Source of the DNA: Symbiodinium natans
Lineage: Eukaryota; Sar; Dinophyceae; Suessiales; Symbiodiniaceae
Length of the DNA: 37,500 bases
Reading direction: 5' to 3'
NCBI GenBank assembly: GCA_905221605.1
Contig: CAJNDS010002221.1
Span: 340,001 to 377,500 of the forward strand
A model generated the notes under the pieces. That model did not search any database, was not told the DNA's origin, and saw only the letters and a list, made by a program, of their open reading frames with translations. Position numbers and translations under genes: made by a program. This document shows positions 18,601-27,713 of the stretch, piece after piece; the first letter of the stretch is position 1; every line of letters begins with the position of its first letter.

Positions 18601-19060
18601 TGCATCATTCCGGCTGAGGCACGGCTGTGCTGGAGGTGTCCACCACGTGCCGCCAGGCGACCGCAGGGATGGCAGGTAAAGTGAGGGTGGACGGGAGGTG
18701 TTTTTAGGGTTCAGGGTTTCGGGCTTAGTAAGGGTTTAGGAAGGATTTTTGGTGGAGGGTTTGGAGGCCCGTAGACCCCAAACCTTGACGCCAAAAGCCT
18801 TCATTCGGGCCTTACGTAAGGGCTTGGAGAAAGAACCAGAAGGGCGTTCAGAGGATTCCAGACCCCCGAATACCGACACACCCTTCATGATGCCGTCTTA
18901 TGCATATACCCCAAACTCCAAACCCAACACCCCAAGCCCGATACTATAGTTCCTCGACCCCCTCAAAAGTACCCGGGGAATAACGGCCTTTGGCCGCCAG
19001 ACAGGCCATTGCAATGGGTGATCCAGGGGTTAAACCCCTAAGCTCCAGACCCTCAGCAGC
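18601..19060. other. Unique island, unknown frame
   Basis: The frame 18749-18949 (plus, 66 codons) has no recognised domain. Sequence on either side shows a few decayed telomeric units. Confidence 0.35.
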
Positions 19061-19065
19061 CGAGA

Positions 19066-19570
19066 AGGTTTAGGGTTTAGGGTTTAGGGGTTAGGGGTTA
19101 GGGTTTAGGGTTTGAAGTCCGCAGAACCTGAAAACAGGCTATCCGCCTCCCCGCTTGGCAGGCCTTGAAGTACATCTGCGGGCTTAGGGTAAGGGGTTTA
19201 GGGGTTTATGGGTTTAGGGTTCAGGGTTCAGGGTTCAGGGTTTAGGGTTTAGGGTTTATAGGGTTTAGGGTTGTCTGGGGTTCAGGGCTCAGGGCTCTAG
19301 GGCACTAGGGTTCAGGCCCCGGCTTAGAATTTTTGTGGGTTCATTGTAGAACACAAAACCCTCAACCCTAAACCCGCTATACCCCTAAACCCTGAACCCT
19401 AATCTGAAGCCCTAAACCCCTTGACCTCTTCAAGCCCTGAAGCCGAGACCTACCATCTGAACCCATCAAGGCCCTCTTGGCCTTTAGGGTCTAGGGTTTG
19501 GGGTTTAGAGTTTGGGGTTTAGGGTTTAGGGTTTGGGGTTTAGCGTTGAGGGTTTAGGGTTTAGGGTAGG
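19066..19570 (+). repeat. TTTAGGG cluster with TTTAGGGG and TTCAGGG variants
   Basis: TTTAGGG/TTAGGGG at about 19068-19112; TTTAGGGG, TTCAGGG and TTTAGGG at about 19190-19275; a CCCTAAA-type run of opposite strand at about 19358-19420; and TTTGGGG/TTTAGGG at about 19485-19568. Confidence 0.88.
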
Positions 19571-20355
19571 GCGGCCCAAGTCCAGATGCGAAAGCCCCAG
19601 ACTCTAGACCCCGACTCCTAAACTTCCCAAGCCTGAAGACCGGGCTTAGTTATAGGTGACTCAGGGGTAACTCTGTTGCGTCCATGTTGTCCATGTTGCT
19701 TTTGCGTCATGGGCTTACCTAGGGAGGTCTATAGAAGACTTAGAGCAGCCGAGTTGATGCGATTTGGGGCGTTTTGCAGTTTAGGGTTTAGGAATTGGGG
19801 ATTTGGAGGTTTAGGGCTATGCGATTTGGAGCGCTATAAGTCAACCCTGAAAGGGAGGGTGTAGGTGTTACGGCTTAGGGTACATTTTTGCCGGATTTAC
19901 GCTCAATGCTGTCCCCCAAGGTAAGTCTGAGGTTTAGGGCCCTGAGAGTTTTTTTGGGCTGAGGTCTTCTGAGCTGTAGGGTTAGGGTTTAGGGTTTCGG
20001 GTTTAGGGTATTTAGACGAACGTGCCGCAGCTTCTGAACAAGCAGCAACATGTGCCTATGGAAGCGGCCCTTCATCGCGGCAATGCCCCCTCACCCCTAC
20101 AGCCTCAAGCCCTAAACACTACACCCTAAACTCTGAACCCTAGGGTCCATCTTCCCAAGTCCAGGGCCCACTTTCTTTCTCCAAGTCCCCCAATACCTCT
20201 GTCGCGAGGCAAGTTTAGGGTTTTAGGGTTTGCGGGGTAGGGTTCCGGGGGTTCATGGGGTCCATCTAAACCCTGATCCTGACACCCGTGTATCCTGTAG
20301 CATAGAGCCTAAAGACCTTAAACCCGTAATTAGACCATACATTGGGTTACTATGA
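19571..20355. other. Unique islands and decayed units, no gene
   Basis: The frame 19676-19864 (plus) contains telomere-derived residues (CSLGFRNWGFGGLGL) and no domain. Short decayed TTTAGGG runs lie at about 19980-20010 and 20213-20235. Nothing else recognised. Confidence 0.45.
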
Positions 20356-20356
20356 A

Positions 20357-20420
20357 TTGCTTAAGAACCCCCCCCCCAAAGATTCTTATTGTTGATATTT
20401 TTGGTGTGGTTCTTAAGCAA
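20357..20420. mobile_element. Small foldback element, family I
   Basis: 64 bp with perfect 13-bp inverted ends, TTGCTTAAGAACC (20357-20369) and its complement (20408-20420), around a C-run and an AT-rich centre. No target duplication visible. Confidence 0.6.
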
Positions 20421-20527
20421 ATAATAGGTTTAGGATTTTCGGGATTACCTCGCCATCCGGCCAATATCCTCTGCCGAGCATTGTGCTCGCATGGCTTCGA
20501 AGGCGGGCTGGCCGACTTGCCAGCTTC

Positions 20528-20583
20528 ATGGGTTTAGGGTTTAGGGTTTAGGGTTTAGGGTTTAGGGTTTAGGGTTTAGGGTT
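20528..20583 (+). repeat. TTTAGGG tract
   Basis: Eight perfect units. The following sequence (about 20625-20720) is a decayed TTTTAGGG/TTTGGGG stretch that creates open frames rich in Gly, Phe and Leu. Confidence 0.95.
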
Positions 20584-20807
20584 CATGCCCTTTCTTTCCG
20601 AAGCCCAGGCTAAAGAATTCGGGGGTTTTAGGGTTGAGGCTTTAGGGTTTTGGGGTCTTGGGGATTTAGGGTTTTGGGGTTTCGGGGTTTACGGTTTGAG
20701 GGGTTTTCTTCGAGTTTGCCTCTTGAGGGTTTCATCGGAAGGTTTAGGGTTTTGTCCGGGTGTAGAGCTTCAGGGTGTCACAAGGACGGCCCCCCCCTTA
20801 CCATTCC

Positions 20808-20937
20808 AACTGTAGTTGTAAGGGACTTATAACCTATAATCTACTCTTACTAACTGTAGTTTTAAGGGACTTATAGCTTATAACCTACTATACGAACTGT
20901 AGTTTTAAGGGACTGATAACCGAAGTTAGGAGCCTTG
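20808..20937 (+). repeat. Tandem repeat, 43-44 bp unit, three copies
   Basis: AACTGTAGTT(G/T)TAAGGGACT starts at 20808, 20852 and 20895, with ATAACC or TATAAC blocks within each unit. The third copy diverges after about 20921. The array is not telomeric in sequence. Confidence 0.85.
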
Positions 20938-21024
20938 TAACCCAACCTAGGGTCCTTGTAACTCTACTTACAACTAGGCGGTGTGCCCTCCTTGCATGGG
21001 CCCACTTCTGCCCACGCAAGCAAG

Positions 21025-21212
21025 GGTTTAGGGTTCAGGGTTAGGGTTTGAGGTTTAGGGTTTAGGGCCAGAGAGGGAGGTTGTGGAGGAGTTTTGGGCG
21101 TCTTCAGGTTTAGGGTTCAGGGTTAGGGTTTGAGGTTTAGGGTTTAGGGCCAGAGAGGGAGCTTCCGGGGGCCTTGGGGAGAGGGTTGTGGAGGAGTTTT
21201 GGACGTCTTCAG
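21025..21212 (+). repeat. Tandem duplication that includes a telomeric tract
   Basis: An 82-bp unit (21025-21106) is followed by a copy of 106 bp (21107-21212). The second copy carries 24 extra bases after GGCCAGAGAGGGAG. Both copies share the same imperfect telomeric string and the tail GTTGTGGAGGAGTTTTGG. Confidence 0.9.
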
Positions 21213-21239
21213 CCCCTGAGCCAAACCCCGAAGCCGAAC

Positions 21240-21351
21240 CCCGAGCCCTAAACCCTAAAGCCTAAACCCTAAACCCCAAACCCCAAACCCCAAACCCCAA
21301 ACCCCAAACCCCAAACCCCAAACCCCAAACCCTAAACCCTAAACCCTAAAC
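21240..21351 (-). repeat. CCCTAAA flanks around a pure CCCCAAA array
   Basis: About nine successive CCCCAAA units (about 21263-21330) are bounded on both sides by CCCTAAA units. A point-mutated unit has spread locally. Confidence 0.93.
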
Positions 21352-21424
21352 AGCCGAACTGACCAGGTCTGACCTCCAGTTCATGGCTTTGGCAACGAAG
21401 ATCAAGGTGCTTGCGCTGGCCTTA

Positions 21425-21609
21425 GACCCTTACTTCTCCAACAGCTGAACTTTACATTTTTTTTGGGATTCCTTATTTAGTAGGAATAATAAACCCTAAA
21501 TCCTAAACCCTAAACCCTAAACCCTAAACCCTAACCCTAACCCTAAACCCTAAACCCTAAACCCTAAACCCTAAACCCTAAACCCTTGCTTGTTGGAGAA
21601 GTAAGGACC
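21425..21609 (+). mobile_element. Family A TIR element with telomeric core and 4-bp TSD
   Basis: The element runs 21429-21605 with perfect 15-bp inverted ends, CTTACTTCTCCAACA. It is flanked by GACC on both sides (21425-21428 and 21606-21609). The left half matches the elements at 25251 and 27776 (AGCTGAACTTT, TTATTTAGTAGGAAT.ATAAA). The right half has CCCTTGCTTGTTGGAGAAGTAAG. Between ATAAA and CCCTTG, where the uninterrupted copies have about 17 T-rich bases, there is a CCCTAAA tract (about 21490-21586). Confidence 0.9.
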
Positions 21610-21659
21610 ACCTACGCCTTGGGGCTCGGTGCGCGGCGGCCGCGGTTTGTGTGCAGCTG

Positions 21660-22036
21660 GTAGGCACTCAGGGTTTAGGGCTTCGGGTTTTAGGATTTAG
21701 GGTTTCGGGGCTTAGGTTTAAGGATTTTGGGTTTTGGATTTAGGGTTTAGGATTTAGGGTTTAGTGTGGTTTTTGGTGGAGGGGGGTTCCCAGAACCAAG
21801 AATCTCCTACGGGTGGGGAGTGGGGTGATAGGGTTTATAGGGATTAACGTTCAGGACTAACTAGAACATGGTCTGTTGTCTTTCCGTCCCGGTATATCTT
21901 GGCTCCTTCAATGAATGGTTTGCAAACGAAGTGCAACTGAATGCCTAAGCCCTAAACCTCAATAAGGCCTGTAGACCCTGCAAAGCTTAAACCTGCGCAC
22001 TTCCCACAGAGCAGGCGCGGCAGGAGGGGCCATAGT
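21660..22036. other. Decayed TTTAGGG then unique island
   Basis: Degenerate TTTAGGG at about 21668-21765, then ordinary sequence to about 22036. No gene recognised. Confidence 0.5.
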
Positions 22037-22344
22037 TTAAACCCCTAATGCCCGATGCAGTTTCAGGCGTGGGAGTTTCCATCGCAAGAGCTTATACAGA
22101 CACCGCAACCTGTAAACGTAGCCTAGAGACTTGCCATTTTCAGGCTGTTTCGGTGTCAACAGCAAGACGAAACAATGAGTTGCATGTTTTGTTGTGTGTG
22201 ACCGTTTGCTTTGCATCTGTTTTTGATCCTTTGTTTCTTGTTCAACGTCCCAGGCGGTCTTGCGATCGTTCTGGTTCGCGGATGACTTGGGTGCAACTGC
22301 ACAGTTTGATTGAAAGAAAAGACAAGCCATATTCCATGAAGCCT
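22037..22344. other. Unique island with overlapping unknown frames
   Basis: Frames on both strands (22048-22353 plus, 101 codons; 22037-22330 minus, 97 codons) overlap almost completely. Neither shows a domain, and each ends at or near telomeric sequence. A coding role is not supported. Confidence 0.35.
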
Positions 22345-22513
22345 AAACCCTAAACCGCAAACCCCAAACCCCAAACCCCAAACCCCAAACCTCAAACCCC
22401 AAACCCCAAACCCGAAACCCTAAACCCTAAACCCTAGACCCTAGACCCTACACCCTACACCCTACACCCTAAACCCTAAACCCCAAACCCTAAACCCTAA
22501 ACCCTAAACCCTA
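22345..22513 (-). repeat. CCCCAAA, CCCTAGA, CCCTACA and CCCTAAA sub-arrays
   Basis: Successive homogeneous blocks: CCCCAAA (about 22357-22408), CCCTAGA (about 22434-22447), CCCTACA (about 22448-22468), then CCCTAAA. The ordering resembles layered local expansions. Confidence 0.92.
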
Positions 22514-22607
22514 CGCCACGCCACCGGAGCCCAGGAACTGGCGCGGCGCTGTTCTCCAGTCGCTGGCCCAACTCCAGCAGCTGCCAGTTGGCGTGGTTCG
22601 GATAGTA

Positions 22608-22695
22608 GGGGTTCAGGGTTAGGGTTTAGGGTTTAGGGTTCAGGGTTCAGGGTTCAGGGTTCAGGGTTCAGGGTTTAGGGTTTAGGGTTTAGGGT
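22608..22695 (+). repeat. TTTAGGG and TTCAGGG tract
   Basis: A TTCAGGG block (about 22637-22671) sits between TTTAGGG units, like those at 3355-3391 and within 4338-4478. Confidence 0.93.
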
Positions 22696-22943
22696 TTCCT
22701 AAACCCAAAGCCCTACACCCCAAACCCTAAACCCTGAACCCTCAACCTTACACTCTGAACCTTCGGGTTTTGGGTTAACCCCAAACCTACACCCTGACGC
22801 ACGTTCCCAATTTTTAAGGGTTTGCGTCCCTAACTAAGCCCCTTTGTGTGGTTCGGAGGTCCTTCGGGGTGCAGGGTTTCACGATTACCCTACGCCCTAA
22901 GCCCTAAAATCCTACACCCTAATTAAGCCCTTCTTTTTTTAAC

Positions 22944-23342
22944 TTGGGACTTGCGTCTAGGGTTGCACGCCTGGGAATCATAGGACTTTCGGGGCTTCGG
23001 TTCTCACGCGTCATGCTTCTCATCTCGCAGCACGCTTCTCACCTCGTGGCAAGCTTCCAGGCTTGTGGGCTAAGCGAGGATGTGCAGGCCTGGATGAAGA
23101 ACGAGCGGTCTTTCGCGCAGGCCGCGGCGAACTTTTGGAGCATCTGGGACATGGACTTCTCCTTCAGCCAGGAGACCCAGCAGAACACTCTGGCGTGGGT
23201 GAGTCCTTTGGCAGGTCTCATTCGTTCCGGTTCTGTGAACGGACTCTTGAAGGACCTCGCTAGCCATGGAGACGAGGCTAGTGCGCCTAGTGGGGCACGC
23301 TGGAAGGAAGCGCCGTCTTTTACATTTGTAGGGAGTATATAA
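22944..23342 (+). CDS. Possible exon of an unknown gene
   Basis: The longest credible frame of the window, 132 codons if read from 22944. Two pyrimidine-rich AG sites (CATCTCGCAG ending at 23030 and AGCTTCCAG ending at 23060) precede the most protein-like part, and GTGAGT at 23199-23204 is a textbook donor. An internal exon of 138 bases, 23061-23198, is therefore plausible. It encodes a string including SEDVQAWMKNERSFAQ and FWSIWDMDFSFSQ, rich in Trp, Phe and acidic residues. I recognise no named domain. No neighbouring exon was found, so it may be an isolated or captured gene piece. Confidence 0.35.
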   Translation: MGLASRVARLGIIGLSGLRFSRVMLLISQHASHLVASFQACGLSEDVQAWMKNERSFAQAAANFWSIWDMDFSFSQETQQNTLAWVSPLAGLIRSGSVNGLLKDLASHGDEASAPSGARWKEAPSFTFVGSI

Positions 23343-23720
23343 TGTAAAGTGAGAATTCAACATATCGTCGAATAACATATTGCGAAGACATGCAGAAAAT
23401 GTCCTTCATTAGAATGTGTATATGTATATATACACACATTCTATATACATATATATATATACACATTATTCGTATGAATATAAAGATTCAGGTTTTGATG
23501 CCATGTCCTGTATCTATTTTGTATGACAGACGCAACCGAAGACCCTACACACCATCAAGCCGCTAGGGTTTGGGGTTGAGGTTTTGTGATTTGGGGTTTA
23601 TGGCTTGGTTTCGTTCTTCGCAAGCAGTCGAAAGTCAAAGCGCCGCGACCCGGAGCCCCCAAACCCTAAAGGCAATCAAAAGGCAATCAACTGCTCCAAA
23701 AATGCTTGAAGCCTTAAACC
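23343..23720. other. AT-rich island with near-palindrome
   Basis: AGAATGTGTATATG to CACACATTCT (23411-23442) is a near-perfect palindrome, followed by a second AT/AC run to about 23467. Otherwise unique sequence and no gene. Confidence 0.5.
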
Positions 23721-23721
23721 C

Positions 23722-23983
23722 GGGTTTAGGGTTTAGGGTTTGGGGTTTAGGGTTTAGGGTTTAGGCCTTGAAAGTCACCCAGAACCAAGGTCGCTCGCGC
23801 CCTTTGCCGCCCGTGTGGAGGACGCCATCCTGGCAGCACTGCTCCCCCGCTGCAGGCAGCTCAAGGAGGAGCGCGGGTTTGGGGTTTAGGGTTTATAGGG
23901 TTTATAGGGTTTATGGTTTATGGGCTTTTTTAAGCTTTTCAAGCCCTTGCGAAGACCTTCTTGAAAGGCTCCGTGCCCCAGCA
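23722..23983 (+). repeat. TTTAGGG tract and unique island
   Basis: TTTAGGG at 23722-23765 and decayed TTTATAGGG units at about 23878-23925. The frame 23768-24007 crosses both and has no domain. Confidence 0.75.
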
Positions 23984-24065
23984 TTGGGATGTTCACCCCC
24001 ATACTAACAGTCCTTAACAGGGATTATAGTACAAGGACTGTTAGTATATCGGGGGAACATCCCAA
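23984..24065. mobile_element. Family B foldback element, uninterrupted copy
   Basis: 82 bp forming an almost complete hairpin. TTGGGATGTTC with ACTAACAGTCCTT on the left is complementary to AAGGACTGTTAGTATA with GAACATCCCAA on the right. It is the uninterrupted comparator for 4296-4540. No target duplication is visible; telomeric CCCTAAA begins within a few bases of the right end. Confidence 0.85.
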
Positions 24066-24068
24066 ACT

Positions 24069-24475
24069 ACACCCTAAACCCTAAACCCTAAACCCTAAAC
24101 CCCAGACCCCAGACCCCCGATATCCCCCAAAGCATCGGGGGCCCTAGCAGGTCAATTTGTGCAACTGTCGGAACGTCACCGATGCCGGGCTCCTCTGTCT
24201 CCTGACTTGCCCCGAGGCAGGGATCGACCTTCCCAAGTCCTGTAACCCTAAACCCTGAACCCCAAACCCTAAACCCCAAACCCCAAACCATAAACCCTAA
24301 ACCCCAAACCCTAAACCCCAAACCCTAAACCCTAAACCCCAAATCCTAAACCCCAAAACCTAAACCCCAAACCGTAAACCCCAAACCCTACACCCCAAGC
24401 CCAGACCCTAAACCCTAAACCCCAAACCCTAAACCCCAAACCCTAAACCCTAAACCCTAAACCCTAAACCCTTCA
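24069..24475 (-). repeat. CCCTAAA and CCCCAAA mixed tracts
   Basis: CCCTAAA and CCCCAGA at about 24069-24118; a unique island to about 24242; then a long alternation of CCCTAAA and CCCCAAA at about 24243-24472. Confidence 0.93.
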
Positions 24476-24547
24476 GCAGGTCGCCTCGCTCAACCTGTCC
24501 TGCATGCCGCAGATCACGGCCGACGGGGTGGAGAAGCTCTGCCTGGG

Positions 24548-24760
24548 GCCTCAGGGTTCAGGGTTCAGGGTTTAGGGTTTAGGGTTTAGGGTTTAGGGTT
24601 AGGGCCTCAGGGCCGGGATTTAGGGGTTTGGGGGTTTAGGGGCTTACGGGTTCAGGGGTTTAGGGTGCAGGGTTAGGGGTTTAGGGGTTTAGGATTACAG
24701 TAGGGGTTTGGGGTTTAGGGTTACGGTTAGGGTTTGTGGTTCAGGGTTTAGTTCTGGGGG
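24548..24760 (+). repeat. TTTAGGG then TTTAGGGG-type decayed tract
   Basis: Pure units at about 24562-24603, then TTTAGGGG/TTTGGGGG-like decayed sequence to about 24760. Confidence 0.88.
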
Positions 24761-24985
24761 CGTAGGGTTTTTAGGGGCTTTCCCTGAGCACCCCAGTACC
24801 TACAATGATGGCCTGCAACCCTTAAATGAAGAGTGTATACGCCCTCAAAATGGCTAGCCTGGGGGCTCTAGGTTTGCCTTTGTGTATTCTCAATTTATGA
24901 CTGAGCAGAGATGGTTGCAAATTTGCATCTGCCACAAATCCTTCGAATTCCTAAGCCCTAAGCTTACTTTGGTTTCTACGTATAT

Positions 24986-25084
24986 GGGTAGTTTCCTAAA
25001 TTAGGGTCCTTTTTTGCGTACACATTCCAAGGTGGCACCTGTTGAAAGGGATTCCAAAAGGGACCCGAATGTAGAGAACTGCCC
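24986..25084 (+). mobile_element. Family E TIR element
   Basis: 99 bp with long imperfect inverted ends: ATATGGGTAGTTTCC, and from the right ATATGGGCAGTTCTC, both followed within a few bases by GGGTCC. The interior is non-coding. Target duplication is ambiguous because both flanks are ATAT. Confidence 0.65.
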
Positions 25085-25246
25085 ATATGCGTTACTCGTG
25101 TTTATTTCTGCTCGGAGTCTCGAAGGTTTTCGGATCTCGGAGAAACCCTAATTAAACCCTAAACCCTAAATTCAGGGTCTTCGTAGGGCTTCTGGAGTCC
25201 TCAGTGGTGGTACCTGTAGATCCCAAATCCCCCATAGCAACGCCCA

Positions 25247-25351
25247 TCCTCTTACTTGGAGAACTGAACTTTAAACTTTTTTGGGTGTCCTTATTTAGTA
25301 GGGATATAAAGTTTAGCCCTTTTTTCCTTGGTTATTGGAGGAGTAAGTCCT
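25247..25351 (+). mobile_element. Family A TIR element, uninterrupted copy with 4-bp TSD
   Basis: 97 bp (25251-25347) from CTTACTTGGAGAACTGAAC to ATTGGAGGAGTAAG, flanked by TCCT on both sides (25247-25250 and 25348-25351). The interior ATAAAGTTTA.CC.TT..TTCCTTGG lacks any telomeric unit. Confidence 0.85.
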
Positions 25352-25545
25352 AGCCCTAAAACCTGCATGCCCTCGATTTTCAGGAGAAAAAAGGCGTTTC
25401 ATCCAAATATCCTTTGCGCAGCATGGAGGCACCATGTATAGAGGCAAGTGCACACCGCCCAGCAGCTGGGAGCACAGTTTAAGACCAAATCAGGCAGCCG
25501 CCGTGACCGATTGCGGAATGACTTCCGAAGCGGGCCAGTTAGCGA

Positions 25546-25860
25546 GTGAGTGGCACTCGCATGCGCTTCATGACGTATAACGTCGGAGGTTTGGCATCGG
25601 ATGCATACGACGTCTTTATGGCCGCCATGTATCGATTGTCGCCAAAGGCTAAGCCACACATCATCTGTCTACAAGAGACGCATTGGAAACATAGTACGGT
25701 GTTTACGACAGCTGGATGGCATGTTATCACCTGCAGTAGCTCCAGTAACTTCAAGTCTAGTGGGTTTATGGTTATGATTTCACATGATCTTCTTGAAGCA
25801 AACCTGGTCCCAAATATACCCTTGCCCTTCACTATTCCAAATCACTCATCGGGTTCGTGA
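25546..25860 (+). pseudogene. LINE retrotransposon endonuclease fragment
   Basis: A 104-codon frame begins with GTG at 25546 just after an in-frame TAG (25540); the first ATG is at 25561. It carries the hallmarks of the N-terminal AP-endonuclease-like domain of non-LTR retrotransposons: MTYNVGGL (residues 9-16, with the catalytic Asn), IICLQETHW (39-47, with the catalytic Glu), AGWHVI, and GFMVMIS. In the family this domain nicks target DNA to prime reverse transcription. A complete domain is roughly twice this length. The downstream Asp/His motifs, the linker and the reverse transcriptase are missing, and a TGA follows at 25858. It is therefore a dead fragment. No poly-A tail or target duplication was found. 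It lies in one of the longest tract-poor stretches. Confidence 0.82.
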
Positions 25861-26480
25861 ACCATAGAGTTTTCAGTTAAGGGTACGAGAAGGGACGCCC
25901 TAGAAAGCCCGTCGCCCTGCTATTACACTGAAGTAGCCACTACAAGGGTCTCCCCTGTAGTGCCTTGCTGTACCTCCAAAGAACTCTAAGCCCCCGCACA
26001 GACCCGAAACCCTAGATCCTAAGCCCTTAGCCCTGCCAACTCTGAGCCCGAAAACGCTTAGAAGCCCAAAGCCCTTAAACTCTAAGCCCTAAAACCTAAG
26101 CCCTTTGACCCCTTTAAGCCCTTTAAGCTTTGTAAGCCCTGCTAAGCCCTTTTAAGCCCTTTGTGCCCTTGAAGCCCTTGCAAGTTCGCACTTGTCCCCA
26201 AAGAGTTCCTTGGGATGCCAGAGGCTGCACGCTGCCCATCCGTTCCCTGGAGCTCTCGGGCTGCGTTCGCATACGCGAGGTGGCTTTTGAGGTGTTGGCT
26301 TAGGTCCCTAAACCCTGACCCTTAAACTCTGAAATCTGAACTCTAAACCCTAATTAAACCCTGAACCCCGAACCCCCGAATTACCCATCGTGAGGGATGA
26401 AGGTCGTTAGGGCTTGAAGTTTATTCTACACCCTTAGCTCCAAACCCCAAACCCTAAACCCTAAAATCCGACGAGTTCTT
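25861..26480. other. Unique sequence with drifting CCCT-rich units
   Basis: From about 25985 to 26180 the sequence repeats CCCTTAAG, CCCTTTAAG and GAAGCCCTT-like units, a decayed or divergent relative of CCCTAAA. No gene. Confidence 0.5.
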
Positions 26481-27514
26481 TCTGAGTGCGAGCTTAGTGC
26501 TCAGTGTGACCCCTCAGGGCCCTCTACGTAGCCCTGCAAATCAAACACAATTCCAAACCCTAGACTCCATAAAACCTAAACCAGGCACAGGGCAAGGTGC
26601 TTGGGGTGTAGCGGGTTTGGGGTTAGTTAGGAGGCTGTTTCGGGCTTTGGGCTTCGTAGTCCCGGTGGAGCCCCTTTAGACCTTCTTGGGTTCTGGTTTT
26701 CTTTGCAATCTGGCTGCCGGGCTACCAAGCTACGAAGTACCTGTGGCGCTAAGACCGTACAATTTGTAGCACGTTTGCATCTCACAGGTGCCCTAAACCC
26801 TCAGCCCTAAACCCAAAACCCTAAATTCCAAACCCTAAACCCTAAATCCAAAACCCTAAACCCGAAGATCCAGTCTCGGGCTGGGGTTCCCCAGTCTCCC
26901 AACAGTTCCTAAACAGCTACACCCTGGGGGATGGGGGGGAGGGGGGTGAGGGAGCAAGCCTCCACCCCAGAATCCCCAAACCCCAAACCCTAAACCCGAA
27001 ACTTCAAAACCCGAAGCCCTAAACACCAAAGCCCCTGAGGATATTGTACTTGGCACATCGCTTCAGCCCTAAGCCCTAGCTCACGGAGTCACCGAACCCT
27101 CGCTATCTTAACAGGGTTTAGGGTTTAGCGGTTCCGCGTTCAGGGTTTAGGCTTGACAATGGGAAGCCCCGAACACCCTTAGCTTGCGCAGAAGGCCACA
27201 CCACAAACCCTTGAACCTTTACTCCCCTAAAGTCGAAAGCTCTACGGCCCAAAAGTGGCTTTGCGGGCTAACCTGTCATCCCCAATGCTGTGTGGAAGGT
27301 GGATCTTGTGAAGCGGTTTGGACGCTTCATCGAGCTCGATGATGATGAAGACGGCCTGAACAAAGTGCAGGGCTAGCTGACTTCAGTGCTTGACGCAAAA
27401 CGCGCACACGCTTGCTTAAGGGCTTAGGGGTCTCCCTAAACCTTAACCCTAAACCCTATAACCCTAACCCCTAAACCCTAGATCTAGGATTCCAAGCTTG
27501 CCGCCTCATGTGCC
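26481..27514. other. Islands with decayed telomeric units, no gene
   Basis: Decayed CCCTAAA at about 26790-26865 and about 26970-27030. Short frames (26497-26679 plus, 26856-27056 minus) are partly telomere-derived. No domain recognised. Confidence 0.45.
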
Positions 27515-27639
27515 TAAGGGTAGTCCCATGTTCCCTTAACATGGGCCCTGAAATTGGGGACCCAACCCAAGGGCCCGTACTTCAGAACCCCTCACAGAAG
27601 CTCAGGGACCATGTTAAAGGGGCCGTGTAACTACCCTAA
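27515..27639 (+). mobile_element. Family E TIR element with TAA target duplication
   Basis: 119 bp (27518-27636) with ends GGGTAGTCCCATGTTCCC and, from the right, GGGTAGTTACACGGCCCC. Both ends continue into TTAACATGG. TAA flanks both ends (27515-27517 and 27637-27639). G-rich termini and TAA duplication suggest a PIF/Harbinger (Tourist-like) MITE. Confidence 0.75.
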
Positions 27640-27713
27640 GAATGCTTTGCCCTCAAGGTACATGGTCTGCTTCTCTACGTCTCGGTCCCCCGTTGTACCC
27701 TAAACCCTAAACC

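Noticed and set aside
20808-21212. Spaced repeats as a CRISPR array
   Set aside because: Only two or three copies, contiguous or imperfect, without uniform spacers, in eukaryotic-type DNA.
4288-21609. Telomeric tracts as assembly chimeras joining unrelated reads
   Set aside because: At 4288-4548 and 21425-21609 matching target duplications and element arms lie on both sides of a tract, which random joining would not produce. Other tracts cannot be tested in this way here.
23411-23467. AT-rich palindromes downstream of the exon candidate as a terminator or regulatory site
   Set aside because: Simple AT/AC repeats are enough explanation, and bacterial-type terminators do not apply.
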